Source of the DNA: Chondromyces crocatus
GTDB lineage: Bacteria; Myxococcota_A; Polyangia; Polyangiales; Polyangiaceae
Length of the DNA stretch: 64,000 bases
Assembly: GCF_001189295.1 (NCBI RefSeq)
Contig: NZ_CP012159.1
Span: 10,497,856-10,561,855, forward strand
Direction: 5' to 3'
The notes beneath the pieces were generated by a model. That model worked only from the letters and a program-made list of their open reading frames with translations. It was not told where the DNA came from and did no database searches. Made by a program: the position numbers and the translations under genes. Shown here piece after piece: positions 54,935 through 63,573 of this stretch; the stretch's first letter is position 1, and each line of letters begins with the position of its first letter.

Positions 54935-56641
54935 ATGCCTTGTGCTGTGGCGCGCGGTGAATACACCGCTCGATACGTGGCCCGCTCTTCTTCTGCTGTC
55001 GTCAAGGCTCCCGTCGACCTCGTGCAGGTTCGGCGCCAGCTGACCCAGCTCGCGGACCGAGGATGCGTCACGGAGCTCATCGAGCACGTGCTCGGATGGC
55101 TCACGCAGCTGACCGACGCACACCATGCTCTCACGCTGCGCCTCCAGACCGCACTGCGAGCCTTGTACGGTCGCAAGAGCCAGAAGGTCAGCTCGCAGCA
55201 GCTCTCGCTCTGGCTGACCACGCTGCTCGACGCCGACGAGGCCCCTGCTTCTCAGCTCCCTGAAGCTCCGCCCGATGATGCTCCGCCCGAGAAGGGGGAG
55301 CAGGCAGCTCCCCCTGCCGACCCACCGAAGCCACCGAAGCGTGCAGAGCGTGCGCCGCTGCCAGCGCATCTCGAGCGCCATCGGGAGCGCTTGACGGTGC
55401 CCGCCTCGGAGCGCGTCTGCGGTCAATGCGGTCGAGACAAGGCCTGCATTGGCTACCGGACCAGCGAGGTGCTCGACTTCATTCCTGCGCGTTTCATCGT
55501 CGTCGAGCAGCAACGAGAGAAGCTCGCTTGCCCACGCTGTCCCGAGCAGGGCGTCTCCACCGCTCCGCCCGACAAGGTCATGGACCGCGGTCGTCCCGGT
55601 CCTGGCCTGCTCGCCAAGCTCGTCGTCGACAAGTTCGAGGACTCGATGCCCCTGTATCGGCAGGCCCAGGCGTGTGCGCGCTCGGGCGTCGTCCTGTCGT
55701 CCTCCACGCTCGGAGACTGGACCGCGTTCACCCTCGACCTGCTCGCGCCCATCGCGGCGCGCATCACCGAGCGGGTCCTCGCCGAGCCTTATCTGCGCAC
55801 CGACGATACCGGCATTCCCGTCCAGGACCGCAAGCATCCTCGGCGCCTCAAACGCGGTCACCTGTGGGTCTTCGTCGGCGACCACCTCGCTTCCTTTCTC
55901 TATGCGCCCGACTGGAAGGCCAAGCACCCAGCGGCCCTGCTTCAGCCCTTTCAGGGCTTTCTTCAGGGCGATGGCTACGCTGGCTACAATGCCATGCTGC
56001 GCCAATCCACTCACTCCGCGCCGAGTCTGTCCGAGGAGCGTCGGCTCGGATGCGGCATGCACATCCGCGCCAAATTCGAGAAGGCTGCCAAGCTCGGCGA
56101 TCTCAGCGCCGCCATCGCTCTCGGCTACTTCAAGGGCATCTATCTTGTCGAGGCCGAGTGCAAGGCGCGCGGTTTCTCTCCAGAGCAGCGGCACGCTTAT
56201 CGACAAGCCCACGCGATGCCCCTGGTCGATGCACTCTTTCAGTGGGTGCGCGAGACCCACAAGACGCTCGTGCCGAAGACGCCTCTGTATGAGGCGACCT
56301 TCTATGCGAAAGGTCAGGAGGCCGCCTGGCGACGGTGCTTCTCCGACGGGCGCTTCGAAATCGACAATGGCGAGGCGGAGCGGCAGCTGCGCAAGATCGC
56401 TGTCGGTCGCAAGAACTTCCTTTTCGCCGGCTCCGACAAGGGCGCTGAACGTCTCGCCATCGGCTTCACGCTTTTCCGCTCGTGCAGCCTGCAAGGGGTC
56501 AACCCTCTCCTCTGGGCCACCGATGTCATCACCAAGCTGCAACGCGGCTGGCCACGCTCGAGGCTCGACGAGCTACTCCCCGACGCTTGGTCCAAGGCGC
56601 ACACCAGCGACGCAACGGCTGTAGGCGTCGCCGCCTCGTAG
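54935..56641 (+). CDS. tnpC: IS66 transposase TnpC
   Basis: 568 residues. An N-terminal coiled-coil (QTALRALYGRKSQKVSSQQL), a zinc-finger region (VCGQCGRDK, KLACPRCPEQGV), then the transposase core with DDTGIPVQDR (first Asp), QGDGYAGYNAM (second Asp) and GRFEIDNGEAERQLRKIAVG (Glu), and the C-terminal NFLFAGSDKGAERLAIGFTL. It looks complete and active. Confidence 0.95.
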   Translation: MPCAVARGEYTARYVARSSSAVVKAPVDLVQVRRQLTQLADRGCVTELIEHVLGWLTQLTDAHHALTLRLQTALRALYGRKSQKVSSQQLSLWLTTLLDADEAPASQLPEAPPDDAPPEKGEQAAPPADPPKPPKRAERAPLPAHLERHRERLTVPASERVCGQCGRDKACIGYRTSEVLDFIPARFIVVEQQREKLACPRCPEQGVSTAPPDKVMDRGRPGPGLLAKLVVDKFEDSMPLYRQAQACARSGVVLSSSTLGDWTAFTLDLLAPIAARITERVLAEPYLRTDDTGIPVQDRKHPRRLKRGHLWVFVGDHLASFLYAPDWKAKHPAALLQPFQGFLQGDGYAGYNAMLRQSTHSAPSLSEERRLGCGMHIRAKFEKAAKLGDLSAAIALGYFKGIYLVEAECKARGFSPEQRHAYRQAHAMPLVDALFQWVRETHKTLVPKTPLYEATFYAKGQEAAWRRCFSDGRFEIDNGEAERQLRKIAVGRKNFLFAGSDKGAERLAIGFTLFRSCSLQGVNPLLWATDVITKLQRGWPRSRLDELLPDAWSKAHTSDATAVGVAAS

Positions 56642-56806
56642 CCGCATCCGCATTCCTGCTCGACGTCGGATGAAGGCTCCCGAGGTTGGCTTGCGGGCGT
56701 TCCACGCTCCCGTCTGCCTTGCGCCAGCATGCGCCCAGGAGAGCTTGCACCTCGCTCTTCCCACGCCTCAACCCTCTTCTGGGCATGCCCTGGGCCGGAC
56801 GCTTAC

Positions 56807-56814
56807 CAATTACC
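56807..56814. repeat. Right 8-bp target-site duplication of IS66
   Basis: CAATTACC, identical to 54112-54119, immediately after the right end of the element. Confidence 0.9.
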
Positions 56815-57092
56815 TTCATTTTCATCGTTCGCATCTCATTCAGTGGGCGCACTTCAACCGGTTCAAGAAGCTCGTCGAAGACTTCATCACCTCAGGCGAA
56901 TACGAAGGGATGCCTATCTTGCCAGACGATCTGGGCACCTGACGTCGGTCTCACCTGAGGGAGCCGGACGCGAGGCGCTCCATCCGCTTGGACTGGAGTC
57001 GTCGAGCATGGAATGGCAGTTTCACCGGGGCATGGGTACACGCAGCGCGTAGATCTGCGGATCGACCGTTCGTGAAACATTCGAGGGCGCTG

Positions 57093-57635
57093 ATGAACGG
57101 TACATTGCTCGTACAGGCCTACCTGCTGGCGACCCTGCGCGCGTCCGACCTCGTGGAGGCGGCATGTAGGCGGCTGGGGCTCGATTCGTTCACGCTGAAG
57201 GAATACAAGGCCGAGGCAGCCAGGCGGGGCTTCGACCAGCCCGGTCACCCCATGAGCAACTACATCGACCTTCTGGGAGAGCCGCTGTCTCGGGAGCACG
57301 TGGAGGATAAGGATCGCTACCGTCGATGCAGGTTCACCTATGCGCTGCCGCTGTGGCCCGAGCTCGTCCTCGTCGTTTACGGCTCGAAGGAAGGCCAATC
57401 GGCTGGAGTCGACTTCGCAGGGCGTCGCTCGGTCAAAGTTCCCCCGACGATCTCCATGGTCCATCCCTGGCACCTCGTGGACGAACAGATGGTCGATTGG
57501 CCTGGCTTGCGCGTCGTCGACGAGTGGTATCCGATGAAGGATTATGAGGTGCTCATCCAGGTCGACGATGGCTCATGGGCACGGCACTTTCTTCTCTTCG
57601 ACCATGGCCTCCTTCAAGAAGTGAGTCGCGGATGA
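57093..57635 (+). CDS. Cassette gene B, copy 2, intact
   Basis: 180 residues from ATG 57093: MNGTLLVQAYLLATLRASDL, VEAACRRLGLDSFTLKEYKA, LGEPLSREHVEDKDRYRRCR, ALPLWPELVLVVYGSKEGQS, MVHPWHLVDEQMVDWPGLRV. It is small and soluble, without a signal peptide, and no family is recognised. It is the intact counterpart of the frameshifted copy at 50151-50692. A start farther upstream gives an extra N-terminus not supported by copy 1. Gene C follows 88 bp later in the same order as in copy 1. Confidence 0.72.
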   Translation: MNGTLLVQAYLLATLRASDLVEAACRRLGLDSFTLKEYKAEAARRGFDQPGHPMSNYIDLLGEPLSREHVEDKDRYRRCRFTYALPLWPELVLVVYGSKEGQSAGVDFAGRRSVKVPPTISMVHPWHLVDEQMVDWPGLRVVDEWYPMKDYEVLIQVDDGSWARHFLLFDHGLLQEVSRG

Positions 57636-57723
57636 GGGAGACCTGCTCGGCCCTGGGCCCAGGAGCAGCAAGTCTCGAAGGCAACGAACCAACACCACCC
57701 GACAATCTAGCCGCAGCAACAAG

Positions 57724-58068
57724 ATGATGCGTTTTTCTTCAACAGATCGAGAGAAAATCAATCGCCTCGAGCACGACCCCTCCTCCACACCATTGTATGA
57801 ACATCTAAGAGACTGCCTGGTATGGCCAGATGAAGAACCTCCGTTTATTTCAAAAGATGGCTTCCTGTTGCTCGGGTCTTTGTGGGCCATTCGCGGGTTC
57901 ATTCATCGTGGCCTCTCGCCAGACAATTGGGACCACAAACCATTGGTGTATCAAAAGATCTGGCAGGACGCGCTAGACGATGTTCCTCAATGGCCGGGCT
58001 TCAAGAGATTGGAAATCTCTGATGTCGATCGAGAGTTCATGCGGCAAGCTGAAATCGATGAGTTTTAG
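57724..58068 (+). CDS. Cassette gene C, copy 2
   Basis: 114 residues, MMRFSSTDREKINRLEHDPS, CLVWPDEEPPFISKDGFLLL, GLSPDNWDHKPLVYQKIWQD, ending SDVDREFMRQAEIDEF. Same length and start context as copy 1 with scattered conservative changes, so both copies appear to be under protein-level selection. Confidence 0.68.
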   Translation: MMRFSSTDREKINRLEHDPSSTPLYEHLRDCLVWPDEEPPFISKDGFLLLGSLWAIRGFIHRGLSPDNWDHKPLVYQKIWQDALDDVPQWPGFKRLEISDVDREFMRQAEIDEF

Positions 58069-58346
58069 GATGGTACTTCAAGCAGATGCAACCATTACAG
58101 AGCAGCAATGACCTCATCGATTCTCGCATCTACCTTTCTCCCTTCTCGCAAAGCCTTCTCTGCGCACCGGCGATCAGGGCTCACGTTCCGAACCCGCCAT
58201 CATCTTCGGCGCCCTCGGTCCCCCCATCACGACGGCGCTGGCCTCGTCACCCCTGCAGCCCCGAAAGACTCAATCAGAGTATCCGCGCCCGGCAGTGCGT
58301 GAGAACGTCGAGGCCGAGGATGAAAGGTACTTTCAGGGACTGACTC

Positions 58347-58487
58347 ATGGTTTCGCAGTCGTTCATTGGTCGAGACATTTTTGCAGAGATCTGGGGCCTG
58401 GTGGTCCTGAGCGCTGCGGCGGCGGAGATCGAGGATCTACGAATCCCCTACGGCTGGATCGAGCACATGCGCACATCCAGTCCATGA
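58347..58487 (+). pseudogene. In-frame deletion derivative of the 228-residue gene
   Basis: 46 residues: MVSQSFIGRDIFAEIWGLVV, LSAAAAEIEDLRIPY, then GWIEHMRTSSP-stop. The first 35 residues match the start and the last 10 match the end (WIEYMRTSSP) of the gene at 44694-45380; about 540 bp in between are missing, yet the frame is kept. The flanking bases on both sides are also related to that locus. Whether the micro-protein is made is unknown. Confidence 0.75.
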
Positions 58488-58600
58488 GCGCCGCGCGTCT
58501 GCCCGTCGCAGCAGCCGTCGACGCTGGGCCGCGTGATGAGCGTTGAGAATGCCTGACGGACCCCATGGCGCGCTGGCGGAGCGGGGCTGCGGTTGGGGCC

Positions 58601-58767
58601 ATGGGCAAGCAATGGGTGCCTGACGATCGCTGGCAACGAATTGCGCCTCTCATCCCGCCCGGGCCTTCCAGGACTCGTGGCGGGCCCTCTCGTGTGCCAG
58701 CTCAGAGCGAAGAGCGCACTCGCCGGAGCCGTCTTCATGTTGACGACGAACACTCTGAGGGACAATG
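58601..58767 (+). pseudogene. IS5-like transposase N-terminal remnant
   Basis: MGKQWVPDDRWQRIAPLIPP, then GPSRTRGGPSRVP, resembles the DUF4096 start of IS5-family transposases (DDxLWxxIxPLLPP, GRPRVPDR). Then a frameshift leads to KSALAGAVFMLTTNTLRD, the next conserved block (ALxGIVFVLxTGxxWRD). The catalytic part is absent. Confidence 0.65.
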
Positions 58768-58774
58768 ATCATCC

Positions 58775-59344
58775 GTGATCAGTGAAAAGAAGAAGAAACT
58801 GATTCTTGATTACCTCACTGGAAGGGTCGAACTCGATCAGTTTTTTCATGACTATCCTCTCGAGCCCGAGAATGCCAGCACGCTTGCGCGAGAGATGTTC
58901 GTGAGGGCCATCGAAGAGCGCGATTCCGATGCTGTGGAGTACGGCTTTTACCTGGACAGCCAGTTTGGACCCCCATCAGATTACCTGGAGATACTGCTCG
59001 TGCTGGTGGAAGCAGACTGGCATCAGTCTCACGAGGCCGCCGTCGACACGCTCGTGAGCATGAAGTCACCACGGAGCGTGGACGTCCTCTTTCGTGCCGC
59101 CACGAAGCCCTATGAGTACCGCGACTATGACGATATCCCCGTCATTGGTGCAAAGTGCGTTCGTGGAATGGGACAGATTCGCACCTTGGAAGCCGTGAAG
59201 AGAATCGGCGAGCTGCTGAACTGTGGGGATGGGTACCTGGAGCGCCTGGCCGTGTCGGAGCTCGGCAGAGTCATTGCCTCGGATGTCCCGGAATCCCTTC
59301 GCACGGCGGCGCTGGACATCCTGAACGAGTATCAGCCCTCCTGA
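58775..59344 (+). CDS. HEAT-like helical protein, possible immunity
   Basis: 189 residues from GTG 58775. It is acidic and composed of helical pairs: YLTGRVELDQFFHDYPLEPE, AVDTLVSMKSPRSVDVLFRA, KCVRGMGQIRTLEAVKRIGE, ERLAVSELGRVIASDVPESL. The repeats resemble HEAT units seen in several immunity proteins. No toxin piece is directly upstream, only an IS remnant. Confidence 0.68.
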   Translation: MISEKKKKLILDYLTGRVELDQFFHDYPLEPENASTLAREMFVRAIEERDSDAVEYGFYLDSQFGPPSDYLEILLVLVEADWHQSHEAAVDTLVSMKSPRSVDVLFRAATKPYEYRDYDDIPVIGAKCVRGMGQIRTLEAVKRIGELLNCGDGYLERLAVSELGRVIASDVPESLRTAALDILNEYQPS

Positions 59345-59618
59345 TCGAGGTCTCGACACGGAGAGTTTTTCCCTCACGACCATCGGGGTCATCCGGAAGG
59401 CACGTCAGCGTCCGGAAGACTGCCCCAGAAAAGGGTCATCGCTACTCGTGTCAGGCCCGCAGAAGGATGCCACGACGCTCGGCTCCCGCAACGTGGCCAG
59501 CCTCGTCGCTCCACCCATCGGGGCGCCGTCGTTCGCTGCAGAGCACAAGCCCGGTAGCCTGAGCTGGCGGAGGCGCTGGTCCCTCCTCCGCCTGGACCCC
59601 TCCGCTCCGCGCGCATCA

Positions 59619-59828
59619 ATCGCTCCCCGCGCACCAGTCCCCTCCCCCCACTGCGACCCCACCGCTCCCCGCGCATCAGTCCCTTCCCCCCACTGCGACC
59701 CCACCGCTCCCCGCGCATCAGTCCCCTCCCCCCACTGCGACCCCACCGCTCCCCGCGCACCAGTCCCCTCCCCCCACTGCGACCCCACCGCTCCCCGCGC
59801 CTCAGCCTCCTCCCCCTGCTCGGACCCC
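59619..59828. repeat. 42-bp tandem repeats, 4-5 copies, in a gene-poor gap
   Basis: Units starting near 59661, 59703, 59745 and 59787 begin ACCGCTCCCCGCGC and contain CAGTCCCYTCCCCCCACTGC; a partial unit precedes them. As 42 is a multiple of 3, both strands stay open, which creates frames of simple repeats without a plausible start. The rest of 59345-60051 shows no supported gene. Confidence 0.85.
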
Positions 59829-60051
59829 GCTGCTTCCACCGCTTCCTGGCGCCTCCTCCCCTGTCAGCACCTTGCTCACGTACAGCCACCCACCTCACCC
59901 CTGACAGTGGGCTGCCAGTTCACTCAAAACCTCCAGCCCTTACGGATTTCTCTGGTTTCAGCCTGAGCGGCGGTTCACGTTTGCGAAGGAACCCACTTCG
60001 CCTCGCAGGGGGACAGAGGCACCAGCCCAACCGATCCGGGAGGAGCAGCCG

Positions 60052-61635
60052 ATGAGCGGTCTGTCGAGATTAAGCCGGCCGGAGATGCGGACCATTGCGC
60101 GGCAGCTCCTCGAAGGGCTGCAAGAGCGCGCCGCGTCGGGACCGCCGGAGCCTTCGCTGGATGCGTTCATTCCGCAGCTCGCGGTGGTGAACGCCAGGTT
60201 GAGCGGCCATCTCGCGGGGGGCGCGGTCGCGGATGCCAGGCGGCGCACGCAGCTCGTGCGGCTCGACGAGGCGGATGACGACGTGGATACGTGGCTCCGG
60301 CATGTCGCGAGCTTCCTGGAGGTGGAGGCGCGCCGCCGGACGGGCAACCTGCAAGAGGCGGTGAAGGCGCTGCGAGCGCAGGCGTTCCCCGCGGGGCTCT
60401 CGCCGATCCGGGCGTATGTGTCGGAGGAGAATCGCTACTGCCGCACGGCGATCGCGGTGCTCCAGAGTGCGGCGCATGCGCCGACGGTAGCGGCGATCCG
60501 GCTGCCTCTGGACTGGGTGACGGCGTGGGCTGCGGCCATCGAGGCGAGCGAGGCGGCCTTCATCGAGGCGTCGAAGGCACGGCAGGCGCAGTCGCACCAC
60601 GTGAGCCACGGGATGGATGCGAAGGGCGAGTTCGTCGAGGTGGCGCGGCGGCTGCGGCACTATGTGCAGAGCCGGGCGTCACGGCGCGACAAGAGCCGGG
60701 TCGACGAGGGGGAGCGGTTGCTGGCGCCGCTGACGCTGCCGCTGAAGAAGCTGCGGATGGAGGACAAGGCGCGGGCGACGCGGCGCGGGAAGGCTGCGGT
60801 GGAGGGGTCGGCCGCGCAGGAGGCGCAAGCTGGTGAGGTCGCGAGCGCGGCACAGGTCACGAGCGCGGCACAGGTCACGAGCGCGGCGCAGGTCACGAGC
60901 GCGGCACAGGTCGCGAGTGCGGCACAGGTCGCGAGCGCGGCACAGGTCGCGAGTGCGGCACAGGTCGCGAAGGATGGGTCGGCGGCGCAGGAGAGGAAGG
61001 CTGGAGAGGCTGCCAGCGCGGTGCAGGAGACCTCGGCTGCGGGGGTCGCGAACGCTGGCGAGGTTGCCAGCGCGGCGCAGGAAGTCTCGGCCGCGGGGGT
61101 CGCGAACGCTGGCGAGGTTGCCAGCGCGGCGCAGGAAGTCTCGGCCGCGGGGGTCGCGAACGCTGGCGAGGTTGCCAGCGCGGTGCAGGAAGTCTCGGCC
61201 GCGGGGGTCGCGAAGGCTGGTGAGGTCACGGGTGCCGCGGAGGAGGGCTCGGCTGGAGACGAGGAGGCCGCGCAGCGCGCCAAGGCTGGCTCGGGCGAGC
61301 AGGAGGCGAGGCCGGCTGCCGGGGAAAGCGACGCCAGAGATGCCCGTGGAGGCGGTGATGCTGGGAAGCGGTCTGATGGCGGAGAAGAAGCTGGCGCGCG
61401 TCCAGGTGGGCTTCGAGGAGGGGGCGCGATCTCCTTCGAGTATGCCCGGGTGCTGGACGTGGCGGGGGAGGAAGCGATGGCGATCCCCGCGCTGGAGATC
61501 ATCACGAGTGGCGGGGAGTCGGTCACTCTCGTCCTCTCGCAACATCCGGAGTGCCGCGCCGTGCTCGAAGCGCTCCCCCACCTCGGGCGGCATCGCCACA
61601 CGGGCTGGATCGCGCCCGAGGTGGTCCGAGTTTAG
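60052..61635 (+). CDS. Repeat-rich protein of unknown function
   Basis: 527 residues from ATG 60052 with GGGAGGAG upstream. Residues 1-250 are a helical domain (MRTIARQLLEGLQERAASGP, LDEADDDVDTWLRHVASFLE, GLSPIRAYVSEENRYCRTAI) of no family I know. Residues 260-390 are repeats: a six-residue unit AQVTSA/AQVASA about seven times, then an 18-residue unit GEVASAAQEVSAAGVANA about four times. The last 100 residues are a compact domain (ISFEYARVLDVAGEEAMAIP, SVTLVLSQHPECRAVLEALP). A displaced copy of the C-terminal part is joined to toxin debris at 45506-45744, so the gene takes part in the recombination of the island. Confidence 0.72.
   Translation: MSGLSRLSRPEMRTIARQLLEGLQERAASGPPEPSLDAFIPQLAVVNARLSGHLAGGAVADARRRTQLVRLDEADDDVDTWLRHVASFLEVEARRRTGNLQEAVKALRAQAFPAGLSPIRAYVSEENRYCRTAIAVLQSAAHAPTVAAIRLPLDWVTAWAAAIEASEAAFIEASKARQAQSHHVSHGMDAKGEFVEVARRLRHYVQSRASRRDKSRVDEGERLLAPLTLPLKKLRMEDKARATRRGKAAVEGSAAQEAQAGEVASAAQVTSAAQVTSAAQVTSAAQVASAAQVASAAQVASAAQVAKDGSAAQERKAGEAASAVQETSAAGVANAGEVASAAQEVSAAGVANAGEVASAAQEVSAAGVANAGEVASAVQEVSAAGVAKAGEVTGAAEEGSAGDEEAAQRAKAGSGEQEARPAAGESDARDARGGGDAGKRSDGGEEAGARPGGLRGGGAISFEYARVLDVAGEEAMAIPALEIITSGGESVTLVLSQHPECRAVLEALPHLGRHRHTGWIAPEVVRV
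60841..61215 (+). repeat. In-gene 18-bp and 54-bp tandem repeats
   Basis: 60841-60967 holds about seven 18-bp units (G/ACGAGCGCGGCACAGGTC type), and 61000-61215 holds four 54-bp units starting GCTGG(C/A)GAGG. Both periods keep the frame, so copy number can vary without breaking the protein. Confidence 0.9.
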
Positions 61636-61860
61636 CCAGATCAACGAATGGTCAGAACGACACGTGGAGAATCCTCGATGAGCCATTCGACGGATGATCG
61701 AGAGTTCTTTTCCTGCTCAATCCTCCTGGACAGAAGCGTTCGCTTTCTTCTGTGATTCTGTGGAGAGAAGGAGGCCTTCTGGGCCGACGGGGGCGAGTCT
61801 TCAGCTGGTCATCCGACGCGGATGTTCGCAGGTACGCCGAGACGCAAGGGATTCCGATAC

Positions 61861-62038
61861 CTGGTGGGCATCGCGTGGAATTTCGCGGACCAGCAGCGCC
61901 AGGTCGACCTCGGTGGTGGTGGCACTGCGCACTATGTTTACGATACGGCCGGAGAGCGCGGCAGAGGATTTCGCCGACGACGTTGAAGAGAGCCGAAAGG
62001 CGATGGAAAGATATTACGGGCGGGAGAATAGGAAATGA
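61861..62038 (+). pseudogene. Rhs shell fragment joined to a toxin-tip end
   Basis: 61861-61962 matches the TcB-TcC fusion at about 39190-39290 (in protein terms WDFENQQREVDLGGGGIAYY). It is then joined to an unrelated end, EDFADDVEESRKAMERYYGR, stopping in ATGA over the start of the immunity gene. The same kind of end (EDAILEVERRRRASARLYGE) precedes the second immunity copy. Upstream to 61640 nothing else is supported. Confidence 0.65.
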
Positions 62039-62445
62039 CGAGGAAGAAAAGTCGCATGGACGATGATATAGCCATAGCTTTTGCAGCTGAGGAGTTTGAG
62101 AGACTTCATCCCCGTGAAACGTGGCCCAAATGGTTCAGAAAGAGCACATGTATCTCAACCAGCAGCGACAACCAAAGGAGGTGGATTGTCTCATTCTCTG
62201 TCGCATACAAAGAACCCCTTCTCGAAGGTGAGCAATGGGAGCAACTGGCCAATAGATGGCGTATTGTAAAAACCGATCCAAAAACTATGGAAAAAATGGT
62301 TGTGTATAAAACACCCCGACGTACAGAGAGGTTTTTTGAGGTTGCGATTGATCCTGAGACGGCGGTGGTATCGGTCCTAGTCGATAAGGATCTCTCCGGC
62401 TTTGACGGTGACGATCTGGAAGGTGAACCGGGGCCATCGGACTAG
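62035..62445 (+). CDS. Immunity-like protein, copy 1
   Basis: 136 residues from ATG 62035, overlapping the toxin-tip stop. AIAFAAEEFERLHPRETWPK, VSFSVAYKEPLLEGEQWEQL, TERFFEVAIDPETAVVSVLV and DLSGFDGDDLEGE. A cystatin/NTF2-like helix-plus-sheet plan is possible. It is very similar to copy 2 at 63574-63981, and each copy directly follows a related toxin-tip end, which supports the toxin/immunity reading. Confidence 0.72.
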   Translation: MTRKKSRMDDDIAIAFAAEEFERLHPRETWPKWFRKSTCISTSSDNQRRWIVSFSVAYKEPLLEGEQWEQLANRWRIVKTDPKTMEKMVVYKTPRRTERFFEVAIDPETAVVSVLVDKDLSGFDGDDLEGEPGPSD

Positions 62446-62717
62446 TATTGCAGCTCTACACACGAAGGCCGAGCTGCTCGGCGGAGATAACAACTCCAGG
62501 GGATCTCCTCCGTTGATCTAGGGCGTGTCCTTGAATTCGTAGCCAGCAGAGAACGCAGGCCAGCGTTCCTATCGTAGCGTAGTTGCGAACCGTATTGGGT
62601 GCGGATCTCAAACTGAGCGGCAGGCAAAGCAGAGTCAGTGGTCGTAAGGGGCGACGCGGTGACACGTTTTCGATAGCCGGGGAGAAACTGTCACGGCTGG
62701 CCGGAATTATTATCGGT

Positions 62718-63283
62718 ATGAGAATCCGGCTGCCTGCCAACGACGTGACGCCCGCTCACCGGACTGAGATTCCCTCGGAAGCGAAGGCACTCTTCGAGCA
62801 GCTGCTCGTCGAGCAGAGCCGGTGTGGTGCGCCATTCGACAACTTCGGTGAGTTCGAACGACAGCTTCACGCTCGGATGGCCGAGATCGAACGGAAGCTC
62901 CTCGCCGAGGAACTCCAGCAGCAGGACGTCGACGTGACGGTGGTGCAGATCGAAGGGGTGCCGTACCGGCGCGTGCTGCGCTGCACCGAGACGTACATGT
63001 CGACACGCCGCAGGAGAGTGCGCAGCTCTGCGCGAAGCTGGGGCGCATGCAACCCAGCAAGAGCAGCTTGGATCGACTGCCGAAGCGGCTGAGCGAACGA
63101 TGGGAAGAGCAACGGCAGGACTTCGAGTCGCAGCTTCGTGACCAGGCCATCGTGCCTGAGGAAGCGGTGGCCGTAGCGGTCTCGCTGGATGGCATTCTCG
63201 TGCCGATGCGCGATGGCGAAGGGGTGACCAAGCGGGCGCGTACACGAGAGCAAGGGAGACAGACCAATGACTATCGCCGCTGA
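62718..63283 (+). pseudogene. ISKra4-family transposase remnant
   Basis: First part MRIRLPANDVTPAHRTEIPS, EAKALFEQLLVEQSRCGAPF and EGVPYRRVLRCTETY is the start of ISKra4-type transposases. A deletion/frameshift near 63003 joins it to QESAQLCAKLGRMQPSKSSL, LPKRLSERWEEQRQDFESQL and VAVSLDGILVPMRDGE, which lie well downstream in the intact family. The catalytic core is missing. It separates the two tip/immunity pairs. 62446-62717 holds nothing secure. Confidence 0.7.
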
Positions 63284-63325
63284 TAAGGCGTCAGTTCCAG
63301 AGCTGCACCCAACGTTGATGCCACG

Positions 63326-63562
63326 ATGTTCGCAGATCTGGAGGCAGGAGTTTATGGCCGCTGGTCTGGACATACGCCCCCTCCGGGTTACAGAATCGAG
63401 CCAAGTGCCGTCGATCGAGCCTTGTTGCTTCCGGGACAAACTCAAAGCGCGGTATGGGGGGATCCGGCGCTACCTCGGATTCTTACTGGAACACCTGGAG
63501 AAGATGCGATCCTTGAGGTTGAAAGAAGACGAAGGGCGTCGGCGAGACTTTACGGAGAGTAG
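63326..63562 (+). pseudogene. Toxin-tip C-terminal fragment
   Basis: The frame reads FADLEAGVYGRWSGHTPPPG, YRIEPSAVDRALLLPGQTQS, GDPALPRILTGTPGEDAILE, ending ERRRRASARLYGE-stop 11 bp before the immunity gene. The Rhs shell and pre-tip linker are absent. The end resembles the tip end at 61980-62038. Family unknown. Confidence 0.55.
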
Positions 63563-63573
63563 TCCAAGAAACG

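Larger units (their letters stand above)
54120..56806 (+). mobile_element. IS66-family element, complete, 2687 bp
   Basis: It begins GTATCCGTCCGG and ends with CCGGACGCTTAC, imperfect terminal inverted repeats of the form GTAnnCGTCCGG, and is flanked by perfect 8-bp direct repeats (CAATTACC). It carries tnpA, tnpB and tnpC in the normal order on the plus strand. Intact ends and target duplication indicate a recent insertion into cassette gene A copy 2. Confidence 0.92.
53797..56942 (+). pseudogene. Cassette gene A, copy 2, split by IS66
   Basis: The 5' part (53797-54119) matches copy 1 (CRICGELLGYEAKSGFRHF, then a second pair CVICG), but a 10-bp tandem duplication of ATATGTGGAG at 54022-54041 shifts the frame. 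At 54119 an IS66 element interrupts the gene. The 3' part resumes at 56815 (LHFHRSHLIQWAHFNRFKKL) and ends at 56942 with the same LPDDLGT as copy 1. Two independent lesions show that this copy is dead. Confidence 0.9.

Noticed and set aside
59405..59898. Gly/Glu-rich minus-strand frames of 144 and 169 residues
   Set aside because: Arise from the 42-bp repeat array, where both strands stay open; no supported start.
62500..62717. Possible IS5-type terminal sequence (GGGCGTGTCCTTGAATTC near 62520) and transposase end on the minus strand
   Set aside because: Suggestive, but no matching second end or transposase domain could be found in the window.
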